A DNA stretch of 64,000 nucleotides from Bog-756 sp963701325 (GTDB lineage Bacteria; Actinomycetota; Acidimicrobiia; Acidimicrobiales; RAAP-2), in contig OY969604.1 in the NCBI GenBank assembly GCA_963701325.1, forward strand, positions 1,736,001 to 1,800,000, written 5' to 3'. A model generated the notes under the pieces. It was not told the DNA's origin. It searched no databases and saw only the letters and a program-made list of their open reading frames with translations. The number at the start of each line of letters is the position of its first letter. The stretch's first letter is position 1. The translations under genes were made by a program, and so were the position numbers. This document shows, one piece after another, positions 47,585-55,119 of the stretch.

Positions 47585-47606
47585 CACCCGCTACAATACC
47601 GAAAGT

Positions 47607-47623
47607 ACATGTATCATACATGT
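47607..47623. promoter_or_regulatory. 17-bp perfect operator palindrome (MarR site)
   Basis: ACATGTAT-C-ATACATGT, 8-bp arms around a single base, in the space between the divergent MarR and Usp genes. It contains TATGAT/TATCAT hexamers and lies directly upstream of the TATTGT box of the MarR unit. Size and symmetry fit MarR-type operators. Confidence 0.75.
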
Positions 47624-47689
47624 GATTTGGAGGATAGCCGTCGGGATCGGGAGACGCGATCGGTGAGGTGATCGGGATGGTGAGCTGAA

Positions 47690-48175
47690 GTGCACGGACC
47701 CATCGTCGCCGGCAGTGACGGATCGGACAACAGCCGGTACGCCGTCGAAGAGGCAGCCTGTATCGCCAACGGGACAGGCCAGACCGTGGTCGTGGCGTTT
47801 GTACGGCACATGCCCCTCGGCGGTTTGGGTGCGACCTGGACAGGGAGCTCGAGCGTCGCCGCAGTCGAAGAGATGCTGAGTACCAGCGCGTCCTTGGCCG
47901 AAGCTCAGAGCATCGCAATCCTCGACTCGGTCGGGGTGCCCTGGCGGTTCGAGGTGCGTGAGGGTGAGCCGGCACGCGAGCTCATGCGACTGGCCACCGA
48001 GGTGGGCGCCGAGACAATCGTCGTTGCCGGAAGACGCCACGGTGCCTTCGGTTCGGTGGCCTGCGCGTCCGTTTGCGCGCAGCTGCTCCACCACTGGCCC
48101 CGCTCACTGTTGGTGGTTCACCCATGGTCGACGGTCACGGACACGACCAAGACGGCAGCGGGAGAGCAGCCGTGA
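47690..48175 (+). CDS. Universal stress protein (UspA family)
   Basis: A 161-aa single Usp domain. The N-terminus IVAGSDGSDNSRYAVEEA carries the first-strand Asp, and AGRRHGAFGSVACASVCAQL is the ATP-loop region; the usual G-2X-G-9X-G(S/T) pattern is only partly kept. Start GTG at 47690 without a clear Shine-Dalgarno. Divergent from the MarR gene and probably repressed by it. Its role is unknown beyond stress-related nucleotide binding in the family. Confidence 0.82.
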   Translation: MHGPIVAGSDGSDNSRYAVEEAACIANGTGQTVVVAFVRHMPLGGLGATWTGSSSVAAVEEMLSTSASLAEAQSIAILDSVGVPWRFEVREGEPARELMRLATEVGAETIVVAGRRHGAFGSVACASVCAQLLHHWPRSLLVVHPWSTVTDTTKTAAGEQP

Positions 48176-48342
48176 GATCACAACCGAATCCGGCCCGTAC
48201 ATACCGCTCCTGGCTCCGTGGCGACAAGTACATCCATTCGCGAACAGCGTCGCCGACGACGTGGAGACCGGGCTTCTCGAGGCGGGGGACCTGGCCGCGG
48301 CACAAGTCGGAGCAGGCGTGATGGTCGACGATTGAGAGACAA
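48176..48342. other. Gap after the Usp gene
   Basis: A short stretch between convergent genes. One plus frame is open up to a stop at 48335 with coding-like composition, but it has no convincing start or homology. I do not call a gene. Confidence 0.3.
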
Positions 48343-50766
48343 CTACGGGGTTCGCAAGAGCTCACGTGTCTTGGAGCGGACCGCGACGAGTGCAGGGATC
48401 ACTGCAATCAGGTTGGCCACGATCAGCACTCCCGCCACGAGCAGGCAGATGATCCAGACCGGAACGACGGAGACAGGCACGGCACCCAGATTGTTGGCAA
48501 ACGCATGCCAGATCGCCCGGCCGGCCAACAACCCCAGCGGGACGCCGATCACGATGCCCACGACCGCCAATGTCGTCGCCTGCCAGGCCATGGTCGAGGC
48601 AACCTGGCCGTTCACGAATCCCACCACCTTCAGCAGCCCGACCTCTCGCCGGCGTTGGGCCACGCTCACCACCAACAGGTGGAACAGCGTGGCGGCCCCG
48701 AACACCGCCAGCATCGCGCCGAAGACGAGTGGGAAATTGACCGCCTGGCCGAAGTTGATGAGCGAGGTCGGGGTGATGGCGAGGACAGCAGTCGACTGGT
48801 AGCTGTCGAGGTAGTGACTGATTGCGGCCTGCCCACGTGGACCCGGCACGACACCGACCAGCACGCCGCCGTTGGCCGATGCGATCACCGCCTGTCGACA
48901 GTCGGCACGGGTCGGACCCGGAGGGCACGCGGTATCCTCGTACCCGGCGAGCGTGACCACGGCGCCGTTGCCGAGGCTCACCGCGTTGCCGAGCACCGGC
49001 AGGGACATCTGGGCGACCACCCGGAACGGCTCTGTCCGCTTGCCACCGGAGGCCGACGACACCGTGACGTCGACAACCGAGCCGAGACGGGCGCCCACCT
49101 GACGCATCGTCGTTGCACCGAGGCCGATCTCTCCGGGCGCATCGGGCGCATGCCCGTCCACCGTCGAGAGAAGGAGCGGACCTCGTAGGGCGGTGCCGGC
49201 GATGGCACCGACGACCACCTTGTCGATCGTGATGGCGGGCAGTGCGATTCCCTCGCTGATCCCGGTCACCGCCCGGTCGTGTTCGAGGCTCTTCAACAGT
49301 GCCGGATCCGGGATCCCTCCACTGTTGGGATTCGAGATGTTGAGCTGGAACGCGTCTCCGTACAGCCTGGGCGTAGCCGTCAGATGAGACAGGCTGGCAC
49401 CGAAGACGGCGGTCCCACACAGCGCCAGGACCGCGAGCACGGTGCCGAACAGGGCGCTACCGACCGGCACGTTGGTGCCGCCGGTTCTCCGCTCGAGGGC
49501 GTTACGGACACCGATCACCGCGCTCACCGGTGCCCCGACCGTCCACAGACGGCCGGCCACGGCGGAAGGCCTGGCCGCGACGATCCGGTCGTCGGGCCGG
49601 GACCCACGTGCGGCTCTGATCGCCGGCCAGAGACCGAGCCCGGTCACCACCAGGACCGTAGCCAGAGCGCCGAGCAACAGCGTGACGCTGTCGAATCTGA
49701 TCCCGGACCAGCTCTCGGCGACGCGCGCCTCACCGAGCGGAGCAATCGGGGAGAGCAGGGTGGCTATCGCGACGGCCCCCAGTGCACCCACCAGTCCCAC
49801 CATCAAGTTCCGGGTGCAGCCCAGCATGACCAGCTGCCGGCGTTCGAGCCCCAGCGCCACGATGGTGGGAAACTCCTCGCTCTCGGTGATGCTCTGGCGG
49901 CCCAATGCCTGACCGATGACGGCCAAGCCGACCAATGCGGCCAACCCCGCTAGCAGCCACCACCCGAGGGTCTGGGGATGGACCGATGCTTCGATGGAGG
50001 CGATCTGGGCGTCCTCGTTCTGCGTAAAGGCTATTTCCCCCGACGCACTGACCGCAGCGTCGAATCGTGGGAGGTCGGCTGCGCCATGACGGAGACGGAC
50101 CAAGTACACATAGCCGGTCGCGATCCGAGGGAGCACCGTCCGTGCGAATGCCCGAGAGGCATACAGGCTGTACTGGGGGGTCGAGCCGGAGGGGAAATCG
50201 AACTCGCTGGCTTCGAACCCGACCACCCGGAAGGCGACTGTCGGGCCCGTCGGGTCGGGCGGCGTACCCGTGGTGCTGTTGTAGGCCGCCGCTTGTGACC
50301 GGGCATAGAAGGGAACGCGGATGACCGATCCAAGGTGTACGCCCTCGTCCTTTTCGAGGGTGTACGAGGCCAGCACCTCGTCGGGGTTCGACGGATTCGG
50401 CAAACGACCCGAGACGAGCGTAAAGACGTTTTTTCCCGCACCGGGAAGAACCAAAATGCCGAAGTACGACGGGTTGAGCGGGTGCGTACAGGCACACGTC
50501 GGTTGCCCGTTGTCAGGACCGAGGCCCACCGTCGTCGCGCTGACGTCGGGGAGCCGGAGGATCTTGGGAGCAGGTTGTACGGCGTACACCTCGGCGTCGT
50601 AGCCGTGAGAGGCGACGAAGGCCGGGAGCGCCGATTCCGTACGCCGGCCGGCGGCCACGGCGGCCATGACCGCCCCACCCACCAGGCTGATCAGGATCGC
50701 CACAGCCAGCCACGACCGCCATCGGTGGCGCAGCTGTGCCAAAAACACCATCCCGACGGCCTGCAA
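48343..50766 (-). CDS. FtsX-family ABC transporter permease (second permease)
   Basis: An 807-aa permease with an N-terminal helix (residues 18-40), a large exterior domain, a central group of helices (about 270-470) and a C-terminal FtsX core (about 675-800) with the cytosolic segment QRRREVGLLKVVGFVNGQV. Such proteins work with a LolD/MacB-type ATPase to release lipoproteins, move peptides or sense antibiotics. No ATPase is adjacent, so it probably uses the one at 53451. The TTG at 50766 lies 5 nt after GAGGAGG; ATG at 50751 is the alternative. Confidence 0.88.
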   Translation of the reverse strand: MQAVGMVFLAQLRHRWRSWLAVAILISLVGGAVMAAVAAGRRTESALPAFVASHGYDAEVYAVQPAPKILRLPDVSATTVGLGPDNGQPTCACTHPLNPSYFGILVLPGAGKNVFTLVSGRLPNPSNPDEVLASYTLEKDEGVHLGSVIRVPFYARSQAAAYNSTTGTPPDPTGPTVAFRVVGFEASEFDFPSGSTPQYSLYASRAFARTVLPRIATGYVYLVRLRHGAADLPRFDAAVSASGEIAFTQNEDAQIASIEASVHPQTLGWWLLAGLAALVGLAVIGQALGRQSITESEEFPTIVALGLERRQLVMLGCTRNLMVGLVGALGAVAIATLLSPIAPLGEARVAESWSGIRFDSVTLLLGALATVLVVTGLGLWPAIRAARGSRPDDRIVAARPSAVAGRLWTVGAPVSAVIGVRNALERRTGGTNVPVGSALFGTVLAVLALCGTAVFGASLSHLTATPRLYGDAFQLNISNPNSGGIPDPALLKSLEHDRAVTGISEGIALPAITIDKVVVGAIAGTALRGPLLLSTVDGHAPDAPGEIGLGATTMRQVGARLGSVVDVTVSSASGGKRTEPFRVVAQMSLPVLGNAVSLGNGAVVTLAGYEDTACPPGPTRADCRQAVIASANGGVLVGVVPGPRGQAAISHYLDSYQSTAVLAITPTSLINFGQAVNFPLVFGAMLAVFGAATLFHLLVVSVAQRRREVGLLKVVGFVNGQVASTMAWQATTLAVVGIVIGVPLGLLAGRAIWHAFANNLGAVPVSVVPVWIICLLVAGVLIVANLIAVIPALVAVRSKTRELLRTP

Positions 50767-50874
50767 CCCGCCCTCCTCGTCTCGCTGTCCCTCATTGTCG
50801 CCGCCGAGAGCTCAGATCGCCAAGGTGGCTAGCTCCTGAGGAGGATTCGTACTAACACCACTGGCCCGTGGCGA

Positions 50875-53454
50875 TCATTCCATCGGCTGTCGGGCGACGC
50901 CGGACGGCTCGCGTCCCGCCAGGAGCCAGCCGACGATCGTTGCGAGCAGTGGCATCCCGACCAGGATGAGGAAGAGGTTGCTCACGGGAACGTTCCCAAG
51001 CGACGAGATGCCGCCGTTGAGGGAGTTACTGCGGAGCCAACCGATGAGCGCGATGTAGCCCCCGACCGTTCCGAGCAGTGCCCCGAGGAACCCGAGTGCA
51101 CCCGCTGTCACAGCGGTCAGGGTGCGGCGGGTGAAATTGCTCGCGCCGGCGGCCGTGAGCGTACGGAGATCGCTCGCCGTCTCGCTCCGGATGAGCCCGA
51201 CCGACATCGCGAGGATGCCGAGCACGAGCGCGATCCCGAAGACCGTTGCCCAGTTGATGACCTGGGATGACGTGGGTTGGTCATTCTTCGATTCGACCGA
51301 CAGCTGAGCGGTGGAAGCCGTGAGCTGAGCACCGTTGATCTGCGCAGCGGTGAACGGCTGCGTTCCCTGGATCAGCCAATTGGAGGTGCTCGACTGGATA
51401 TGGAACTCGCGCATCGCGTGCTCGGTGATCACGGTGTTCGGCGCCGATACGCCCGCGGGGAGGGCGCTCACTTCCTGGATGACCGGGTTAGCGAGGCAGT
51501 CCGTGGCTGCTGAGCAAAGCGGAGCGTTGCCAGGACCATTTCCCGGTCCGTTGCCGTTGCCGTTTCCGTTTCCGTTTCCGTTGCTGCCGTTTCCGTTTCC
51601 GTTGCCGCCGTAGCTGAGGGACAAGCCGGAGACACCGGACAGTCCCGGCCGAGCGGTCAAGATGTCCGCGTCGGGTTGGATCTCCGACTGACTGATCCCG
51701 AACGCACCGAGCAGCTGCGGTGTGGCGACGTAGATCTGTCCGTTCCAGGTTCGCCCTCCGCCGGCGTGGTTGATGCCGGCATTCGGAGACCCGAGCGCGA
51801 TCAACTGCGCGTTGAGTGCCGAGGCGATGTGTTTGGCGCTGTCGCTGAGTTCTGCCGTGGTCGCCACGCTCGACGTCGGTGCCGTCGCGACCGACTGCTT
51901 GCCGTCTGGACCCACAATGATCGTTCCGGCCGGTGGTGGGGTGTTGGCGCTGAGAGCGAGCTGGTTGGACGAGAGGTTCGGGCCCGCGTAGTCGAGGACG
52001 TTTCCGTAGCGCGATGCAGCGGCGAGCGACACGATGACTGCGATGAGGACTCCGACGCTGATCGCTGCCAGCGCAGACCCCGAGCGGGCGCGGTAGCGGG
52101 CGAGGTCCCGAAGCGCCAGTCGCGGCGCAATCGGCGCCCCCCCGGCGATCCGCGCCACGAGCGAGAGAAGGAACGGCGCGAGCAGGATCATGCCCGGAAT
52201 GAGCATGATGAGACCGAGGAGGAGTTCGGGTGTCCCTCCGCTGCCATTGCCGTCCGAACTCCCAGAGGCTCCGAGCAGCAGGAAGGCGATGGCGAGAAGG
52301 ATGATCCCGGGAATCGCCGACCGGTGGACTTGTTTCGGCGGAGCAGGCCTCCCCGACAGCGCGGCGACGATCGGCACCTTGGTGATCGCCCGGGCGGGGC
52401 GGGATGCGGCGAAGTACGTGGCGACGACGGCGAGCACCATCGACAGCGCCACGACCGCCCAGGGGAGGGCCCAGACCCCGATCAGGTGGTGGGCGCTCTG
52501 TTCGAGGCTCGGGCGATAGGCAAGCCACAGCACGAGGCTCAGCACGAAGCCGACGATCGCTCCGACGAAGCCGACGACGACTCCGTTCGCCCGCACCACG
52601 AGCGAGACATTCCGGTCGGTCGCCCCGAGCGATTCGAGCATCCCGATCGAGCGAAGCCGACGCTGCGCCAGCACGGTGAAGCCACCGATCGAGACGAGCG
52701 CGATGAGCAGCATCCCCAACACCAGTGCGGCAAGAGAGATCGTCTCGGGATTGAGCACGTTGTTCGAGGTGACGGATGCCGGAGTCTGTACGGTCGGTCC
52801 GATGGCGCTCGCCGGTACGCCATCGGCGTCGAAGAGAGCGGTGACCTGTGTCGGTGCCTTCACCTGGCCTGGCGCAACGAGCGCGAACTCGTCGAGCAGG
52901 CTCTGGGGGTTCTCGACCGTCCCGACGACGCGCCGGGTTGTCCCGTTCTCGACCCACAGGTCGCCGACCCTCAGGTGGAACGCCGACGCAACGCCGTTCG
53001 TCACGGCGACCTCACCGGGCCCGGTCGGATAGCGGCCAGAGAGCAACGAGAGCATGGGCCTGCTGAAGGGGCCGTCCGGGCTCTGCGCGCGCAGCTGGTA
53101 GGTGTTGATCGATCCCGGGATCGTGAGGGTCTGGTTTTCGATGACCTCGGTGGTCCCGAAGCGGTGCTGGAGGCCGGCGATCTCGCTGGTGACGTGAGCG
53201 GACGAGCCTTGGAACGTGGCGGCGTCCTGGGCGGTTCCGAAGCCGAAGTTCGACGGCTGGCGCGTATCGGTGGCCACGGCTGCGCCGACAATCGTGGCGG
53301 CGACCGCGACGATGACCAGTGCCAGGATCAACAGCTGCTGACGCCACTCACGCCGGAAGAGGCGCCATGACCACCGCACCACGGCCCGGCGCGCCGGGAA
53401 ACCGCCGTTGCCCGGAACCACCGCGACGGGTGGCCTGTCGAGGGTCGTGGTCAC
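50875..53454 (-). CDS. FtsX-family ABC transporter permease with Gly/Asn repeat
   Basis: An 859-aa permease of the same architecture as its downstream neighbour: N-terminal helix (about residues 30-55), exterior domain, helix groups at about 230-500 and 740-850. In the second exterior domain, about residues 613-640 are a low-complexity run of alternating Gly and Asn. GTG start at 53454 overlaps the ATPase stop (GTGA), so the two are coupled. Some residues between the helix groups are Gly/Ser-rich. Substrate unknown. Confidence 0.9.
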   Translation of the reverse strand: MTTTLDRPPVAVVPGNGGFPARRAVVRWSWRLFRREWRQQLLILALVIVAVAATIVGAAVATDTRQPSNFGFGTAQDAATFQGSSAHVTSEIAGLQHRFGTTEVIENQTLTIPGSINTYQLRAQSPDGPFSRPMLSLLSGRYPTGPGEVAVTNGVASAFHLRVGDLWVENGTTRRVVGTVENPQSLLDEFALVAPGQVKAPTQVTALFDADGVPASAIGPTVQTPASVTSNNVLNPETISLAALVLGMLLIALVSIGGFTVLAQRRLRSIGMLESLGATDRNVSLVVRANGVVVGFVGAIVGFVLSLVLWLAYRPSLEQSAHHLIGVWALPWAVVALSMVLAVVATYFAASRPARAITKVPIVAALSGRPAPPKQVHRSAIPGIILLAIAFLLLGASGSSDGNGSGGTPELLLGLIMLIPGMILLAPFLLSLVARIAGGAPIAPRLALRDLARYRARSGSALAAISVGVLIAVIVSLAAASRYGNVLDYAGPNLSSNQLALSANTPPPAGTIIVGPDGKQSVATAPTSSVATTAELSDSAKHIASALNAQLIALGSPNAGINHAGGGRTWNGQIYVATPQLLGAFGISQSEIQPDADILTARPGLSGVSGLSLSYGGNGNGNGSNGNGNGNGNGNGPGNGPGNAPLCSAATDCLANPVIQEVSALPAGVSAPNTVITEHAMREFHIQSSTSNWLIQGTQPFTAAQINGAQLTASTAQLSVESKNDQPTSSQVINWATVFGIALVLGILAMSVGLIRSETASDLRTLTAAGASNFTRRTLTAVTAGALGFLGALLGTVGGYIALIGWLRSNSLNGGISSLGNVPVSNLFLILVGMPLLATIVGWLLAGREPSGVARQPME
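51535..51615. repeat. Hexanucleotide-like simple repeat coding Gly-Asn
   Basis: A run of near-identical 6-nt units (TTTCCG/TTGCCG on the plus strand) inside the permease gene. It encodes the alternating Gly/Asn stretch and can expand or shrink without breaking the frame. Confidence 0.8.
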
Positions 53455-54173
53455 GAATGCGGGGAAGGCTGGAGCAAGGACTCGGGTTCTGGCGGAGCCA
53501 TGGTCTGGTCGACGACGCGTCCGTCCCGGAGAAAGACGACCCGGTCGGCCCACGAGGCGAGCTGCGCATCGTGGGTCACGACGACCGCGGCGACGCCCCG
53601 CTTGCAGGCGCCGAGGATCATGCGCATCACGGCTTCACCGTTGGTCGAGTCGAGGGCGCCCGACGGCTCATCTGCCAGGAGGAGATGGCGATCGCCGACG
53701 ACGGCCCGGGCGATGGAGACGCGTTGGCGCTCACCACCCGAGAGCTCATCGGGGTAGTGCGACGCCCGGTCGGCAAGACCGAGTTCTTCGAGGACGGCCA
53801 ACCCTGCGGTGCGTGCCTTCTTGGCCGAGACGCCGTCGAGCTCGAGCGGGAGCGAGACGTTCTCCACCGCGCTCAGCCCGGCCAACAGGTTGTAGTCCTG
53901 GAACACGTACCCGATCGAGCGGCGCCGCATGCGGGCCTGGTCGTTGCGGGACATCTTGGAGAGCACCGCCCCACCGATGAGGACCTCGCCGCTGGTCGGA
54001 GCCTCGAGGCTCCCGGCAATGGTCAGGAGCGTGCTCTTGCCCGATCCACTTGCCCCCATGACCGCCACCAGCGAGCCGGGATCGACCCACAGGTCGACGT
54101 TCTCCAGGGCCTGGACCTGGGCCGCTCCCTCCCCGTAGACCTTGGACACCTTGCGCAGTTCGAGCATGCTCAT
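53451..54173 (-). CDS. ABC transporter ATPase, LolD/MacB type
   Basis: A 240-aa ATPase. Walker A GASGSGKST (about residue 39), Q-loop FQDYNLL, signature LSGGERQRVSIARA, Walker B LLLADEPSGALD and H-loop VTHD. The type pairs with FtsX permeases. ATG at 54173 overlaps the PadR stop (ATGA), and its own stop overlaps the permease start, so PadR-ATPase-permease form one tightly coupled operon, with a second permease following after 108 nt. Confidence 0.94.
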   Translation of the reverse strand: MSMLELRKVSKVYGEGAAQVQALENVDLWVDPGSLVAVMGASGSGKSTLLTIAGSLEAPTSGEVLIGGAVLSKMSRNDQARMRRRSIGYVFQDYNLLAGLSAVENVSLPLELDGVSAKKARTAGLAVLEELGLADRASHYPDELSGGERQRVSIARAVVGDRHLLLADEPSGALDSTNGEAVMRMILGACKRGVAAVVVTHDAQLASWADRVVFLRDGRVVDQTMAPPEPESLLQPSPHS

Positions 54174-54751
54174 GGGCGCACCCCCACTCTCCTCCGTAGC
54201 TTCGGCATCGGAAAGGACTCGGCCCGGGGGGGCTCGGAAGCCGCCCGCTTGATCCGACCGTCGGCGGCGTCCACCCAGCGGACGAGCGCGTCCAGGCGGT
54301 ACAACTCGGCGTCGACGACGAGGGCGAACCCGAGATCGAACTCGGCCTCGTCCTCTTTGAGACGGGTCCATTGCTGCATGAGCTCGACGAGGTAGCGGCG
54401 ATGCACCTGGATCACCTCGTGCACGTCCGCATCGGGCATCCGCAGTGCCACCATGATCTTGATCACCAGTTCGTCGCGGGGTGGCGAGCTGAGGTCGGGT
54501 GGCGTGCGGAGCCATTGGGTGAGCTCGGCACCGCCTTCCGGCGTGAGGCGGAACCCCTTCTGGGGCCCATCCTCGGCGTCGCCGTCGGATTCGACCAGCC
54601 CGTCCCGCTCGAGGCGCTGCAGCGTGGTGTACACCTGTCCGACGTTGAGAGGCCAGACCTCGCCGGTCCTCGCTTCGAACTCTTGCCGCAGCTGGAGACC
54701 GTATTTCGGGCCTTCGCTGAGAAGTGCCAACAGGGCGTGCCGGACGCTCAC
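54170..54751 (-). CDS. PadR-family transcriptional regulator
   Basis: A 193-aa regulator: PadR winged helix at residues 1-85 (SVRHALLALLSEGPKYGLQL, then WPLNVGQVYTTLQRLERDGL) and a C-terminal helical effector domain (about 95-170). It leads the exporter operon, the usual layout for ligand-responsive PadR repressors of ABC exporters. GTG start at 54751 overlaps the stop of a tiny upstream ORF. An ATACC/GGTAT inverted repeat lies at 54773-54783 in the promoter. Confidence 0.9.
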   Translation of the reverse strand: MSVRHALLALLSEGPKYGLQLRQEFEARTGEVWPLNVGQVYTTLQRLERDGLVESDGDAEDGPQKGFRLTPEGGAELTQWLRTPPDLSSPPRDELVIKIMVALRMPDADVHEVIQVHRRYLVELMQQWTRLKEDEAEFDLGFALVVDAELYRLDALVRWVDAADGRIKRAASEPPRAESFPMPKLRRRVGVRP

Positions 54752-54774
54752 GAAGACCTCGATTCCGCTATCAT
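54748..54774 (-). CDS. Candidate leader peptide coupled to PadR gene
   Basis: Eight codons (MIAESRSS) from an ATG at 54774, ending in a TGA that overlaps the PadR GTG (GTGA). TAAGAT (54782-54787, five of six matches to the -10 consensus) ends 7 nt before the ATG, so this would be the first codon of a leaderless mRNA. Alternatively the ATG belongs to a TATGAT -10 box (54770-54775) and the ORF is accidental. Confidence 0.4.
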   Translation of the reverse strand: MIAESRSS

Positions 54775-54783
54775 ACCGGGTAT
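54773..54783. promoter_or_regulatory. Inverted repeat in the PadR promoter
   Basis: ATACC and GGTAT flank a single central base, positioned between the TAAGAT box and the mini-ORF start. It is a possible autoregulatory PadR operator, although it is shorter than known sites. Confidence 0.35.
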
Positions 54784-54967
54784 CTTACTGCATTCCTCTA
54801 CGAGTGTCCAGCCATCGGTTCGGCAACAGTCGACCGTGGTCCGGTCGCCCAGGCTCTTCCGTACGGCACGCAACTGCCCACCCGCACCGGGCGAGCAAAC
54901 GTCCGCCACTCGAAGAGCCGTCCCGCGTGTGGCCCGATGTGCCTGCAAGGGGGCTATCCCCCCCGGA

Positions 54968-54989
54968 GGAATCCGGCTGACCGGATTCC
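54968..54989. promoter_or_regulatory. Perfect hairpin upstream of the kinase promoter
   Basis: GGAATCCGG and CCGGATTCC form a 9-bp stem around loop CTGA, 19 nt before the TATGTT box. As DNA it is a 22-bp inverted repeat that could bind the response regulator near the -35 position. Confidence 0.45.
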
Positions 54990-55008
54990 CGTGACCACCG
55001 ATCTTCTC

Positions 55009-55014
55009 TATGTT
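55009..55014 (+). promoter_or_regulatory. -10 box for the two-component transcript
   Basis: TATGTT ends 6 nt before a GTG (55021) that opens a 32-codon mini-ORF rather than the kinase gene. Confidence 0.45.
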
Positions 55015-55020
55015 TGACCT

Positions 55021-55119
55021 GTGAAGATGGGCGAGGAGCGAGACCCGGAGCGAAGCGATGCACCCCGAGACGGGGATGGTCCGGACGGCCCGGACTCGGG
55101 CTTCAGACCCGCATGGTGA
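55021..55119 (+). CDS. Candidate leader ORF coupled to the histidine kinase
   Basis: A 32-codon ORF from GTG at 55021, very rich in Asp, Glu, Arg, Gly and Pro and ending ...GFRPAW. Its TGA (55117-55119) lies 4 nt past the A of the kinase ATG (55113), so ribosomes finishing it could restart on the kinase. There is no Shine-Dalgarno for either. The composition is not that of a folded domain. Confidence 0.4.
   Translation: MKMGEERDPERSDAPRDGDGPDGPDSGFRPAW

Larger units (their letters stand above)
54752..55112. other. Divergent regulatory region between PadR operon and two-component genes
   Basis: About 360 nt. From left to right it holds the mini-ORF and promoter of the PadR operon, about 180 nt in which I see nothing firm, a 9-bp hairpin (54968-54989), a TATGTT box and the mini-ORF before the histidine kinase. 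All but the empty stretch are listed separately. Confidence 0.6.

Noticed and set aside
51535..51615. CRISPR-like short repeats
   Set aside because: The units are about 6 nt, in frame within a permease gene, and lack spacers.
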